A DNA stretch of 64,000 bases. Origin: Candidatus Kuenenia stuttgartensis (GTDB taxonomy: Bacteria > Planctomycetota > Planctomycetia > Planctomycetales > Planctomycetaceae). Under the pieces are notes generated by a model, which made no database searches, was not told the DNA's origin, and saw only the letters and a program-made list of their open reading frames with translations. The stretch is taken from assembly GCA_945904015.1 (NCBI GenBank), contig CAMDPK010000003.1, forward strand, positions 33,390 through 97,389, in the 5' to 3' direction. Of this stretch, positions 42,503-52,343 are shown one piece after another; position 1 is the first letter of the stretch, and the number at the start of each line of letters is the position of its first letter. The translations under genes and the position numbers were made by a program.

Positions 42503-43105
42503 TCAGCGAACAACGTGCTGAGTTGCTGAGTTGGTCGAGGCGCTGGCCGCTTGAACTTCGGAGTGCAACTGTTGCAATTCCTCCGTGAGTTGCGACTCGA
42601 TCAATTCGTGGCCGGAGTTTGATTCATTCACGCCGCCCGTTTGAGCCGCGAGTTCGCTATCGGATTGCAGAGTGCGGAGCGATGCGAGGTATTGGTTGAA
42701 GGTGGTTTGCAGATCAAACAGCAGGTCACCGTTGCGGAGCCGCACTTCGTGAATGGACTCTCCGGCAGTGAGGCTTTCCAACGAGTGTTGAAACCGGACA
42801 AGCGGCCCAACGACTCGGTGGCTGAACTTCAGCAAGTCCCACAAAACGATCGGCAGAATCGCGAAGGCGCAGAACCACATCGATTGATGCTCGCGCAGGA
42901 ATTGTCCGTAGAGGTCCGAAAACGGCCGAGGTTCTGCACCGGCCATGACGGCTCCGCGGTGTTCGGCATAGCGGTAAAAGAACATCGCCATCCACAGCAC
43001 TGCGTGGTACAGAACCCAATACAGCGCCGTGCGGGCGAGCAGGCGGCCTTGGATCTCTCGATTGACGAACAATTTCTTGCGAGGGTAAGCGTGCGGCTTG
43101 GTCAT
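42503..43105 (-). CDS. Two-span membrane protein with HAMP domain, no output domain
   Basis: The 200-residue protein starts MTKPHAYPRKKLFVNREIQGRLLARTALYW. Two membrane helices (YWVLYHAVLWMAMFFY and MWFCAFAILPIVLWDLL) flank a short periplasmic loop. A HAMP domain follows at about 115-170 (VVGPLVRFQHSLESLTAGESIHEVRLRNGDLLFDLQTTFNQYL), then a helical tail rich in Gln and Glu. No kinase, cyclase or chemotaxis domain follows, so it would have to signal through a separate protein or simply stabilise a complex. Confidence 0.75.
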   Translation of the reverse strand: MTKPHAYPRKKLFVNREIQGRLLARTALYWVLYHAVLWMAMFFYRYAEHRGAVMAGAEPRPFSDLYGQFLREHQSMWFCAFAILPIVLWDLLKFSHRVVGPLVRFQHSLESLTAGESIHEVRLRNGDLLFDLQTTFNQYLASLRTLQSDSELAAQTGGVNESNSGHELIESQLTEELQQLHSEVQAASASTNSATQHVVR

Positions 43106-43296
43106 GCGTTTTCTCCAGAGTGGAAGTCTTGGTCAACGTAGCTCATGCGGCGCGGGTATGTGGTGCAATGGTGAGCGGGAATTGGGAAACAAACTGGGTA
43201 TCAGCGACCAGTTGTGCGGTGCTTTCCATTTGTTGGGGTTGCATCTAGCATGACGGTGTCGCATCCGCTGGTTTCGTTTGGAAAACATTGCCCGTC

Positions 43297-44277
43297 ATGA
43301 GCAGCGATCCGCAGTCCTCCGAACTCCTCGACGGCGCTCCTGCCGAGGCTGAATGTTGTGGTGGCGAATCGCATTGCGCGGGCGAATTGCCGGGATCGAA
43401 CCCGCTGGCCGGGATGCCGCTGCGCGAAGGTTGTCCGCCGCCGTTGCAGTGGCAGCAGGTGCTCTCCGCGTTTCGAGAACAAAGCACTGCGTGGCACTCA
43501 GACACGAGTGCCGGACGGATCTCTGGCCGCGTTTGGGGTGAAGGGCCGACGCTGGTGATGTTCAACGGGCTAGGCGGCTCGCATGAGTTGTTCGCGTTGT
43601 GCGTCTATCTGCTGAAGGCGAATTGCCGTTGCGTGCTGCTCGACTATCCGACTGGCCGGCGTGCGACGTGGCCGCGATTGAACGACGCGATTGCGGAAGT
43701 TGTCCGAGAGTTCGCTGGCTCCGAAGGCTGTCACTTGTTCGGGACATCGTTCGGGTCAGCGCTCGCGCTGGAGACGGCACTCCGACTCGGTCCGCAAGTT
43801 CGCAGCCTGACGTTGCACGCGGCATTCACGCATTTGCCATTGACCGTGTTTGAACGTGCCGCCGCAAGCGTGCTGCGCTGGATGCCGGGACGAGTGCAAT
43901 CCACTCCGCTGTGGCGCGGACTGCAAGAGCGCGGGCATCGGTTGTGGTTTCCGCCAATCGATCCGACGCGGTGGTTGTTCTATCTCGACAATGCGGGTCA
44001 GACGCCGGTGGCCGAGTTGGCTCGCCGATTCGGGATGCTCCGCCGCTTCGATGTGCGATCGCGGCTGAAGCAGCTCGCGACACCGACGTTGTTGTTGCAG
44101 GTCGAGGGCGAAGGAGAGACGCAGGCTCGTTGTCGCGATGAGCTGGCGGCACTGTTGCCGAATGTCCGAACGGAGTTCCTGCACTCGACCGGGTTGTTGG
44201 CTTTTCTGACTCACCCGCATCGGTTGGCGAAATTGATTCGAGAGTTTGTGTGTCCGGCACCCGCGATGTCGAGTTGA
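43297..44277 (+). CDS. Alpha/beta hydrolase
   Basis: Start at ATG 43297 ([23 protein letters not shown]). The 326-residue product has a poorly conserved N-terminal about 75 residues, then the alpha/beta hydrolase core: [11 protein letters not shown] (oxyanion loop), the nucleophile elbow [10 protein letters not shown] and a C-terminal [11 protein letters not shown] acid strand. A candidate catalytic His is near HPHRLAKLI. There is no signal peptide. It is 8 bases ahead of the bshB1-like gene and probably in the same operon. Substrate unknown. Confidence 0.8.
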   Translation: MSSDPQSSELLDGAPAEAECCGGESHCAGELPGSNPLAGMPLREGCPPPLQWQQVLSAFREQSTAWHSDTSAGRISGRVWGEGPTLVMFNGLGGSHELFALCVYLLKANCRCVLLDYPTGRRATWPRLNDAIAEVVREFAGSEGCHLFGTSFGSALALETALRLGPQVRSLTLHAAFTHLPLTVFERAAASVLRWMPGRVQSTPLWRGLQERGHRLWFPPIDPTRWLFYLDNAGQTPVAELARRFGMLRRFDVRSRLKQLATPTLLLQVEGEGETQARCRDELAALLPNVRTEFLHSTGLLAFLTHPHRLAKLIREFVCPAPAMSS

Positions 44278-44285
44278 GGTTAGAA

Positions 44286-45020
44286 ATGTCTGTGTCGTTT
44301 CCCGAATCACTCGATGTCATCGCAGTCGGTGCGCACCCCGACGATGTGGAGATCGCGTGCGGTGGGACGCTGGCCAAACTCGCACGTCAGGGATATCGCG
44401 TCGGGATTGTCGATCTGACCGACGGCGAGCCGACTCCTGGCAGCTCCGGCCCGGAAGCTCGGCTTGCCGAGGCGGCCGAAGCGGCGAAGATCCTGGGCGT
44501 GACGATGCGCGAGACCTTGACGCTGCCCAACCGGAAGCTGTTCGATGCGTTCGAGTCGCGCGTGGCGTTGGCGACGCTGTTCCGCAAATATCGGCCAAGT
44601 GTCGTGCTCGGCATCCTCGACAAGACTCCCTTGGCTTCGCCAGATCATTGGCAAGCGATGCAGATCACGGACGCCGCGGTGTTCTACTCGCGGTTATCAA
44701 AGTGGGACGAACATTTCGCGGGCTGGCCGCCGCACGGCGTCCGCAAGCAAGTGTGGTATCCTCTGGGATTGAGGCAGTTGACGCGGGACGAACATGGCGG
44801 CAGCGGGTTTGTGGTTGATATTTCCGAGACGTTGGAGCTTAAACTTGCGGCGATCCGGGCCTATAAGACTCAGTTTCCGCCGGCCAAGGACAATGTCTTT
44901 CGGTTGGTGGAAAGCCAGAATCGGTTGTTTGGCGAGAGCGCTGGTTTCGAAGCGGGCGAATATTTCGTCAGTGCCTCGACATTGGGTGTTCAAGATTTGG
45001 TGAAGACGGTCTTGGGATAG
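44286..45020 (+). CDS. bshB1: PIG-L/LmbE deacetylase, BshB1-like (bacillithiol biosynthesis)
   Basis: Start at ATG 44286 after GAGG. The 244-residue protein carries the LmbE zinc motif AHPDDVE (H-P-D-D) and its third ligand in SPDHWQA. Features typical of BshB1 are present: [60 protein letters not shown] and AIRAYKTQF. BshB1 deacetylates N-acetylglucosaminyl-malate in bacillithiol synthesis. BshA and BshC genes are not in the window. It lies between a hydrolase gene and a PP2C gene on one strand. Confidence 0.85.
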   Translation: MSVSFPESLDVIAVGAHPDDVEIACGGTLAKLARQGYRVGIVDLTDGEPTPGSSGPEARLAEAAEAAKILGVTMRETLTLPNRKLFDAFESRVALATLFRKYRPSVVLGILDKTPLASPDHWQAMQITDAAVFYSRLSKWDEHFAGWPPHGVRKQVWYPLGLRQLTRDEHGGSGFVVDISETLELKLAAIRAYKTQFPPAKDNVFRLVESQNRLFGESAGFEAGEYFVSASTLGVQDLVKTVLG

Positions 45021-45066
45021 CCTTTGCCCTCGGCGAAGGCAGGCGACTTTTCGACGGGTCACGACG

Positions 45067-45810
45067 ATGGTTCAAGTGCGTTGGGGAAGCCTGAGCATCA
45101 AAGGGAATTTCCGCGAGAACAACGAAGACTCGTTCGTTGTCGATCCGCGTGGCAGATTCTTCGTCGTTGCTGACGGCATGGGAGGGCAGAGCGCCGGTGA
45201 GAAGGCCAGCGCGCTAGCAACCGACATCATCCCACATCGGCTGGAACAGACGATCGACTTCGACAAAGCCACGTCCGACGAAGTCCTGAAGCGACTCGAC
45301 GAAGCGGTCGCGTTCGCCAATGGCGAGATCATGGCATTGTCCAGTCTCGATTCCGAATATCTCAACATGGGCACGACGTTGGCGTTCATGCTGGTCGTCG
45401 GCCACAAGTTTTATGTCGGTGGCATCGGAGACAGCCGGGTGTATCGCCTGCGTGGCGAGCAGCTCGAACAAATCACCAAAGACCATTCGTTGACGCAAGC
45501 ACTGCTCGATGCGGGCACGATCACGGCCGAGGAGGCGAAAACGCACCGCTACAAAAATGTGCTGTACCGCTACCTCGGAACGAAAGAAGGTGGTACCGGC
45601 ACCGAAGCGAAAGTGCTCGACGCTCAGGCCGGTGATCGGTTCATGCTGTGCTCGGACGGCGTGACCGATGGCATCAAGAACAATCTCAATCTGATCATCC
45701 CGTTGTTGAAACAAGACGACTTGAACGCCGCCGCTGCGGCGATCGTCAAAGCGGCGGAAGATGGCGGCAGCAAAGACAACATCACCTGCGTTGTCGTGCA
45801 TTGCGTGTGA
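45067..45810 (+). CDS. PP2C-family Ser/Thr protein phosphatase
   Basis: ATG 45067. The 247-residue protein is a single PP2C domain with motifs in order: GNFRENNEDSFVVD, FVVADGMGGQSAGEKAS, MGTTLAFMLV, VGGIGDSRVYRLRGEQL, TKDHSLTQAL, MLCSDGVTDGI and SKDNITCVVV. The Asp residues bind two Mn/Mg ions. It would remove phosphates placed by Hanks-type kinases, such as the one encoded at 15831-19694. It is soluble. It lies 46 bases after the bshB1-like gene. Confidence 0.93.
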   Translation: MVQVRWGSLSIKGNFRENNEDSFVVDPRGRFFVVADGMGGQSAGEKASALATDIIPHRLEQTIDFDKATSDEVLKRLDEAVAFANGEIMALSSLDSEYLNMGTTLAFMLVVGHKFYVGGIGDSRVYRLRGEQLEQITKDHSLTQALLDAGTITAEEAKTHRYKNVLYRYLGTKEGGTGTEAKVLDAQAGDRFMLCSDGVTDGIKNNLNLIIPLLKQDDLNAAAAAIVKAAEDGGSKDNITCVVVHCV

Positions 45811-46275
45811 GCGAAGTGTCTTTCTGGCGGCGGCATGCACAAACTCAGGGGATCGTCGATTGGTTTGAGTGGTTGTGATCGGCGTCGAGAACCATCAGAG
45901 CGACCGATTCACATTTGCCGTCGCCGAGCAATTGTGGATTGGCTTGAAAATGTCCTTCGCGGTCGTTGAACCACACACGATCGCCGCGATTCCCAGAGAC
46001 GCGGCGAAGTTCCGATGTTGCTTTCACGCAACGCGGTGGTCTCAGCGTCTCTAAACGATCCATCCGTCGCGGGAAAATCGTCGGGAAGTTGGTCTCGTGA
46101 GTTTCCATCGGCCGAATCGCAGCTAAACTTGGCAACCTGTGGCGGTTGTGCGGATCGGGCAAATTGACTGTCAAACGTCGGCTCCGACCTCATCATCACT
46201 GAATTGGCACGCTCCGGGATGTCCCCGAAGAAGTGGTTCGCAAAGTCCCCCAAGTCTGAGCGAGAAGGTGAGCTT
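45811..46275. other. Intergenic stretch between PP2C and metalloprotease genes
   Basis: Apart from a possible degraded FG-GAP repeat on the minus strand (45848-45979) I see no gene. The promoter of the metalloprotease should lie near the 3' end, before the ribosome binding site at about 46264-46270. Confidence 0.5.
45848..45979 (-). pseudogene. Possible FG-GAP repeat remnant
   Basis: The minus-strand translation VWFNDREGHFQANPQLLGD followed by GKCESVALMVLDADHNH resembles one FG-GAP repeat (N-D-G-x-F ... SVALGDLDGDGD), with the usual Gly and Asp residues partly lost. There is no ribosome binding site or adjoining repeat. It may be the leftover of a beta-propeller surface protein. Confidence 0.3.
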
Positions 46276-49242
46276 ATGAAATCCTCTGATTGGCGACGTG
46301 GTTGGGTGGGTCTCGCTGGCTTGCTGCTGGCGATTACCGTCACGGCAGGTGATGCGCGAGCGCAGGCTCCGGCTGCACCGGCTCCTCCGGATTTTCCTCC
46401 GGCGGCCGAAGTGTTGAAGGACTTCAAAAAAGTTTCGCCTCCCGAAGGCGACTCGTCGCTGTACGGCTTGTACGTCCGCGCGAAGGACGGCCGAGTGTTG
46501 GCCGAACTGCCGCGTGACTATTTGCAGCAAAAGTATTTCATGGCGATGACGGTCGCCAGCGGTGCTCAGTTTGCCGGCTTGCAAGCGGGCGACCGCGTCG
46601 TCTACTGGCGGCGCTACGACAAGCGGCTCGCGCTGATGGACCCGAACATCGACATTCGATCTGGCGGAGACCCAGAATCGCAAAGCTCGGTCAATCGGCT
46701 CTTCACCGACAAGCTGTTGACCGAAGTGCCGATCCTCACGATGAGTCCTGAAGGCTCGCCGATCATCGACCTGAATCAACTTCTGATCGGTCAGTCGAGC
46801 CTGTTTTTTGGTGGCGGGCGCAGCGGAGCATCTGGCATTCGCAATCCGAATATCGTCACGGTCAAGAAGGCGAAGGCCTTCTCGAAAAACGTCGAGATCG
46901 CATTTGAAGTTCCAGGCGGCAGCGGTCAGTTGCAGACGCTGCATTATTCGATTAGCGAGATCACGCCGAACTCAAGGTATCAACCGCGCAAGGCCGACGA
47001 ACGGATCGGCTACTTCACGACTGGCTACAGCGACTACGGCAAGTACGTCACCGACGACACGCGAGTCCGCTACATCAACCGCTGGCATCTGGAGAAGCGC
47101 GACCCGTCGCTGAAGCTCAGCCCACCGGTCAAGCCGATCACGTTTGTGATCGAGCACACGACTCCGGTCCGTTATCGCCGCTGGGTCAAAGAAGGCACGC
47201 TCTATTGGAACAAAGCCTACGAGAAAGTCGGCATCGTCGGTGCGATCGAAGTGTTGCAGCAGGATGCTCAGACCGGCATGTATATGGACAAAGACCCGGA
47301 AGATGTCCGTTGGAACTTCATCCGTTGGCTGAACAACAACGTCGGCACTGCGATCGGTCCCAGTCGAGTGAATCCGTGGACGGGCGAAATCCTTGACGCC
47401 GACATCGTGCTCACCGATGGCTGGATTCGGCATTTCAATCGACAGTTCAACGACGTGCTGCCGCAACTGGCGATGGAAGGCTTCGATCCCGATACATTCG
47501 CTTGGCTCGCGAAACATCCGAATTGGGATCCGCGAGTTCGGCTGGCTCCGCCGTCTCAACGGATTCATGTAGCTCAGCAAATTCAACGCGATGCCGCCAC
47601 GCCCTTCGCGGGACATCCGCTGACATCGAATCGCACGGCGTTGTTCGGCGACGATCCGTTCGACGGATTGCTCGGCCGAACCAGTCAGGTCAACGGCATG
47701 TGCATGGCCGGGCAAGCCAAGATGTTGGACCTCGCGATGGCTCGAATGACGTTTGAGATGGCCGAACTCAGCGGCATCAATGATCAACAGCCGGCCGCCG
47801 CACCGGGTGCTCCGGCTGCTCCCGAAGAGCCGAAACTCGACGGGATGCCAGAATCGTTCATCGGGCCGCTGCTGGCGGAATTGGTGGCTCACGAAGTCGG
47901 GCACACGCTCGGCCTGCGGCACAACTTCAAAGCGTCGAGTGCCTACACGCTCGCCCAAATCAACAGCGAAGAGATCAAGGGCAAGAAGCCGCTGGCCGGC
48001 TCGGTCATGGATTACCTGCCGATCAACATGCACGTCCCGGCTGACCCGAACAACAAGGCTCAGGGAGACTGGTCGATGACGGGCGTCGGCCCGTACGACA
48101 TGTGGGCGATCGAGTACGGCTACACGTTCGCGGCCGATCTCAAGCCGATTCTCGACCGGGTCGCTGAGCCGGAACTGGCCTACGCGACCGATGAAGACAC
48201 GATGGGGCCGGACCCGCTCGCTCGCCGGTACGACTTCAGCAAGAACCCGCTCGATTACGCTCAGAATCAGAGCCGCTTGATCAAGAACAACCGCGCGAAG
48301 ATTCTCGACAAGTTCGTCAAAGACGGACAGTCGTGGGCCAAGGCGCGGCAAGGCTACGAGCTGACCTTCACCATGCAGATGTCAACGGTCGGCATGATGG
48401 CCAACTGGCTGGGCGGAGCGTTCGTCAATCGCGACAAGAAGGGGGACAAGAACGGTCGTGCTCCGATCGAACCAGTCCCGGCTGCGATGCAGCGTGAGGC
48501 TCTGAAGTTCACGATTGAGAACACGTTCGAGGACGGCGCGTTCGGTCTGACTCCGGCTCTGCTGGCTCGCATGACGAAGGACAAGTGGATCGACGGCGAC
48601 AGCTTCGACAGTTCTGACGTGACTTGGCCGATCAACGACAAGATCGCCGGCTTCCAAACGTCGATCATGTCGTCACTGTTGCGGCCGTCGACGCTGCGTC
48701 GCATCTACGACAACGAACTGACGATTCCGCCGGATCAAGACGCCGTCACGTTGCCGGAAGTGCTCGCGGTGATCACGGCCAACGTCTGGCGCGAAGCAGA
48801 CAAGAATCCGGACAAACCGCACACGCCACGGGTGCCCATGATCAGCAGCCTGCGCCGCAATTTGCAGCAAGAGCATCTCGATCGCTTGATCGAACTGACC
48901 TTGCCGCCGAAGTTCGTGGACACCGAAGCCAGCAAGGCGATCTCAAATCTCGCGCTGGTCGAAGTGAAGAAGGTGCAGGTGAATGTGGATCGGATCCTCA
49001 AGGAAGCTCCCGGCAACCTCGATCCGTACACAGCGGCGCATTTGCAGAAGGTGCAGACGCAGATTACGAAGGCCCTCAACGCCGAGTACATCTACAACGC
49101 CAACGCTATCAGCGGCGGTGGTGGTGGCGGATTCTTCCTGCTGTTCCAGCCGACGCCAGAGACTCGCGAGTCGCCGGCACCGGCGATCGATCCGGCGTAC
49201 GTCCCGGTTCCCGTCAAACCAGAAAGCGTCGAGAAGAAGTAG
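46276..49242 (+). CDS. Exported zinc metalloprotease (DUF4953/DUF5117 type)
   Basis: Start at ATG 46276 (MKSSDWRRGWVGLAGLLLAITVTAGDARAQ, a signal peptide). The 988-residue protein has an N-terminal DUF5117-like region (about 35-200) and a DUF4953-type metzincin region with the zinc motif HEVGHTLGLRH at residues 539-549, then the SVMDYLP Met-turn. It ends in a Pro-rich tail. Metzincins of this layout are large secreted peptidases in Planctomycetes and Bacteroidetes. The protease would act in the periplasm or outside the cell. A Gly-rich stretch (SGGGGGGFFLLF) lies near the C-terminus. Confidence 0.88.
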   Translation: MKSSDWRRGWVGLAGLLLAITVTAGDARAQAPAAPAPPDFPPAAEVLKDFKKVSPPEGDSSLYGLYVRAKDGRVLAELPRDYLQQKYFMAMTVASGAQFAGLQAGDRVVYWRRYDKRLALMDPNIDIRSGGDPESQSSVNRLFTDKLLTEVPILTMSPEGSPIIDLNQLLIGQSSLFFGGGRSGASGIRNPNIVTVKKAKAFSKNVEIAFEVPGGSGQLQTLHYSISEITPNSRYQPRKADERIGYFTTGYSDYGKYVTDDTRVRYINRWHLEKRDPSLKLSPPVKPITFVIEHTTPVRYRRWVKEGTLYWNKAYEKVGIVGAIEVLQQDAQTGMYMDKDPEDVRWNFIRWLNNNVGTAIGPSRVNPWTGEILDADIVLTDGWIRHFNRQFNDVLPQLAMEGFDPDTFAWLAKHPNWDPRVRLAPPSQRIHVAQQIQRDAATPFAGHPLTSNRTALFGDDPFDGLLGRTSQVNGMCMAGQAKMLDLAMARMTFEMAELSGINDQQPAAAPGAPAAPEEPKLDGMPESFIGPLLAELVAHEVGHTLGLRHNFKASSAYTLAQINSEEIKGKKPLAGSVMDYLPINMHVPADPNNKAQGDWSMTGVGPYDMWAIEYGYTFAADLKPILDRVAEPELAYATDEDTMGPDPLARRYDFSKNPLDYAQNQSRLIKNNRAKILDKFVKDGQSWAKARQGYELTFTMQMSTVGMMANWLGGAFVNRDKKGDKNGRAPIEPVPAAMQREALKFTIENTFEDGAFGLTPALLARMTKDKWIDGDSFDSSDVTWPINDKIAGFQTSIMSSLLRPSTLRRIYDNELTIPPDQDAVTLPEVLAVITANVWREADKNPDKPHTPRVPMISSLRRNLQQEHLDRLIELTLPPKFVDTEASKAISNLALVEVKKVQVNVDRILKEAPGNLDPYTAAHLQKVQTQITKALNAEYIYNANAISGGGGGGFFLLFQPTPETRESPAPAIDPAYVPVPVKPESVEKK

Positions 49243-49329
49243 CGATCGACTGCGTTGAATTTCCTCCAGAGCCGGACGAGTTTTCGTCTGGCTCTTTTCT
49301 TGCGCTGCGCGAGTTGATCCGCACTCGGT

Positions 49330-49405
49330 GTTTAACCCCAACGCTATCGGCGTGGGCGCGAGTGGTAAACGAGGCTCGCGCACGCCGATGGCGTGGCGGT
49401 TAAAC
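49330..49405. repeat. Palindromic repeat between convergent metalloprotease and SulP genes
   Basis: The left arm starts GTTTAACCCCAACGC at 49330 and the right arm ends with GGCGGTTAAAC at 49405. The arms are about 32 bases with a few mismatches. It lies between two converging genes and may act as a bidirectional terminator. Confidence 0.75.
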
Positions 49406-49408
49406 ATG

Positions 49409-51670
49409 TCAGCTCGCGGCGGCGGACTGCGCACCAGCCGCCTCATCCTTGAAGAAGTCGATTTGTCCGGTGACGACGTCGTAGATTGCGCCGACTACTG
49501 CGATCCGGCCTTCACGGACCAACTGGTTGATGGTGCGACTTTCCCGCACGATGCGTTCGACGGTGTGCATGACATTCCGGCGGGCGACCGCGTCGATCAA
49601 GTTCGCTCTCTCATCCTCAGTCCATTTCTCCAAATGTTGGCACGACGTCAGGTCGATTGCATTTTGGATCTCGCGAATGATCGGCTCCAGGTGCTGACAG
49701 CCGGTCGCCTGCTCGGCGTTGGCCTGTGAGCCAGCCAGGTTGACGGCCGCCGTCACAGCGCCGCATTGTGTGTGTCCGACAACGACAATCAGCTTCGCTC
49801 CGGCGACGGCGCAGCCATATTCCATGCTGCCCAGCACTTTCTGGCTGATGATGTTGCCCGCGATGCGGATGCTGAATATGTCCCCCAACCCAAGATCAAA
49901 GATCAACTCGGACGGCGTGCGCGAGTCGATGCAGCTCAAGAGCACTGCGAGCGGGTGCTGTCCCAAAGCGGTCGCTTGCAGTTGCCGCTCCAAATCTCGC
50001 GTCAACCGCTTCCCCGTGCGGAAGCGTTCGTTGCCCTCTTGGAGAATCTGCAGCACTTGGGCCGACGTGAGCAGTCCTTGCAGATCGCGGGTCGAGTAAT
50101 CCACGTACTGAATCTCGTCTTGAAGATTGTATTTGTCCCGAAAGCCGCGCAGGCTGACTTGCACGCCGCGAATGGGGGCCGTCTGCTCCTTGAAGTCGCG
50201 AATCATGCTGAGAATGTCCGGGTCGATGTAGACCGTGTTCAGAGCGTCCAACAGGAGGTGACCTCCGCGAGGAATCGAATTGAAGACCTGGTCCAGCGCC
50301 CCGCGGTTCAGAAAACTGACCTGATTGGCCAGTTCAACGTGCAAGACATCGCCTCCCAAATGCCGCTCCACAATGCTCCGGAGCGGCCGCCGTATATTGC
50401 TTCTCAAGATAAACGCGAGGCTGATGGCCAGACCGATTCCGATTCCGATCAGCAGGTCGGTCAGGACAATGGACACCACCGTCAGCACGAACGGCAGGAA
50501 TTGGTAGCGACCTTCGTTCCACATCTGCCGCACCAGCGCGGGACTGGCCAGCTTCAAGCCTGTGACCAGCAGGATCGCAGCCAGACAGGACAACGGAATC
50601 AGGTTCAACCAGACGGGTAGAAACATCACGGACACCAGCAGCAGCAGGCCATGCACGATCGCCGCCAGCTTCGTCTGACCACCCGCGTTGATATTCACCG
50701 AACTCCGCACGATCACGGATGTCACCGGGATGCCGCCGATCAAACCGACCAGCACGTTGCCGATCCCTTGAGCGACCAACTCGCGACTGGAAGGCGACGA
50801 GCGTTGTTTCGGATCGAGTTTGTCAACCGCTTCCAAGTTCAGCAGTGTCTCCAGCGAGGCCACAATCGCGATCGTCAGACCGGAGGTGTAGACGGCCGGA
50901 TTCGACCATTGAGAAAAATCCGGCAAGCGCAGGAACCCCACGAACTCGCCCAAACTTTTCGAGACGGGGACTTGGACCAAATGGCTCGCTTCGATCTCCC
51001 AGCCCCAGACCGAGTGTTGAAAGAGTCGGCTCAGCCCCACGCCCAACAGTACCACGACCAGCGGGGCGGGTATGCTGGATTTCTTCAGCGACGGAATCTT
51101 GTTCCACAACATCAAGACCGCGATCGACAGCAGGCCGATCGAGGCCGCGCCCGGATGTAAGTCTCCCAGCATCGCGTAGAACTCGGTCAGCGTGTTTTCA
51201 TGATCCGGCTGCGAGAACGACATCTCCCCTTCAGGATCGGTGTCGTGCCCAAGCACATGCGGAATTTGTTTCAGAATCAGGATGACGCCAATCGCTGCCA
51301 GCAATCCCTTAATCACGCTGCTGGGAAAAAATGCGGAGAGATAACCGGCTCGTGCCAATCCCAATCCAATTTGGATCAGCCCTCCGATCATCACGGCCAG
51401 AAGAAAAGTCTCGAATGATCCCAGTGCCACCAACTGTGCCGCGACGATTGCCGTCAGACCGGCCGCCGGCCCGCTGACGCTGGTGTGCGACTGACTCAAG
51501 ATGCCGACAACAATGCCGCCAACGATTCCAGCCAGCAGTCCTGAAAACAGCGGAGCGTTGGAGGCCAAGGCGACTCCCAAACACAGCGGCAACGCCACCA
51601 AGAACACCACCAAGCCGGCAGTCAGGTCACGCGGCAAAGTGGTCAGCGAAAAAACTCTGGTCGTGGGCAT
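49409..51670 (-). CDS. SulP anion transporter fused to beta-carbonic anhydrase
   Basis: The 753-residue protein begins MPTTRVFSLTTLPRDLTAGLVVFLVALPLCLGVALASNAP. Residues about 1-420 form the SulP/SLC26 membrane domain. A short STAS-like linker (about 430-530) follows. The C-terminal part (about 540-740) is a beta-carbonic anhydrase: CIDSR near residue 579 (Cys and Asp-Arg dyad) and HTQC at about 633-636 (zinc His and Cys). The fusion probably imports bicarbonate, or another anion, and interconverts it with CO2 at the membrane. No other carbon-metabolism gene is adjacent. Confidence 0.92.
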   Translation of the reverse strand: MPTTRVFSLTTLPRDLTAGLVVFLVALPLCLGVALASNAPLFSGLLAGIVGGIVVGILSQSHTSVSGPAAGLTAIVAAQLVALGSFETFLLAVMIGGLIQIGLGLARAGYLSAFFPSSVIKGLLAAIGVILILKQIPHVLGHDTDPEGEMSFSQPDHENTLTEFYAMLGDLHPGAASIGLLSIAVLMLWNKIPSLKKSSIPAPLVVVLLGVGLSRLFQHSVWGWEIEASHLVQVPVSKSLGEFVGFLRLPDFSQWSNPAVYTSGLTIAIVASLETLLNLEAVDKLDPKQRSSPSSRELVAQGIGNVLVGLIGGIPVTSVIVRSSVNINAGGQTKLAAIVHGLLLLVSVMFLPVWLNLIPLSCLAAILLVTGLKLASPALVRQMWNEGRYQFLPFVLTVVSIVLTDLLIGIGIGLAISLAFILRSNIRRPLRSIVERHLGGDVLHVELANQVSFLNRGALDQVFNSIPRGGHLLLDALNTVYIDPDILSMIRDFKEQTAPIRGVQVSLRGFRDKYNLQDEIQYVDYSTRDLQGLLTSAQVLQILQEGNERFRTGKRLTRDLERQLQATALGQHPLAVLLSCIDSRTPSELIFDLGLGDIFSIRIAGNIISQKVLGSMEYGCAVAGAKLIVVVGHTQCGAVTAAVNLAGSQANAEQATGCQHLEPIIREIQNAIDLTSCQHLEKWTEDERANLIDAVARRNVMHTVERIVRESRTINQLVREGRIAVVGAIYDVVTGQIDFFKDEAAGAQSAAAS

Positions 51671-52343
51671 CAGGAAACCTCATCAAGGAATTGCGGGCCA
51701 CACACGCCTGCGGCGCGGGCTCCGTTTGTGTTGAGCGCGGATTTGGGATCCCAATGTGCAAACTTGGCCGAAAGCCTGAGTCGCATGGACCCGACGAAAG
51801 AAGACGACCCAGCCTCAGCATAGGCGGGTCAAATATCCGGTCGCCCCTCAACAGTGCAGCGGGCCGTGGCGTCCCCAGAGCGAGACCTGTCCCACCGACG
51901 GTCGCGGGACGAATCGGCTCGATTGATTCGAGCCGATGCCGTGTGAGGCCAACAACCCGCGGCGAACACCAGACTGCTCGCGTCGTAACCGACGCTGCCC
52001 GCTGTTCGACTCGGACAACGTCACCTCACCGACGACGACTTCCTCGCTCGAGTCGACCGGGTCGCTTTCTTCGCAGCGCACGTCTTCCGGCAACATCGAA
52101 AGCATGAATGGCGACGCCGGCAACAGGACCGACAGCACGCAACTCAGCCACACGCACAGCCAGGAATGATGGTGAGACTTGAACGTCATGGATGAAGAGA
52201 TCGTCAGGAATCGAAACCAGATTGAGTTCCACGTTGAAATCGCCAACGTGTCGGGCATTTTGCCCAAATTCCCAATCAACACAAGGCACTCGCCGTTCGG
52301 ATGCCCGTGCCCGAAAGTGGGTGGCTGGATGACAAATCTCGCG
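51671..52343. other. Gap between SulP-CA and the DUF-free secreted protein, holding one possible small gene
   Basis: The stretch 51671-51847 and 52190-52343 shows no gene or strong repeat. A possible small minus-strand gene is listed separately at 51848-52189. Confidence 0.4.
51848..52189 (-). CDS. Possible small membrane-anchored protein
   Basis: ATG 52189 opens a 113-residue frame starting MTFKSHHHSWLCVWLSCVLSVLLPASPFML, a plausible N-terminal membrane segment or signal peptide. An acidic middle (DPVDSSEEVVVGE) and a basic tail ending GRHGPLHC follow. No family is recognised and no clear ribosome binding site precedes it. It may be real, or simply an open frame in GC-rich DNA. Confidence 0.35.
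   Translation of the reverse strand: MTFKSHHHSWLCVWLSCVLSVLLPASPFMLSMLPEDVRCEESDPVDSSEEVVVGEVTLSESNSGQRRLRREQSGVRRGLLASHGIGSNQSSRFVPRPSVGQVSLWGRHGPLHC

Noticed and set aside
46972..48351. 459-codon minus-strand open frame
   Set aside because: It is antisense to the metalloprotease. It arises from GC-rich codon bias.
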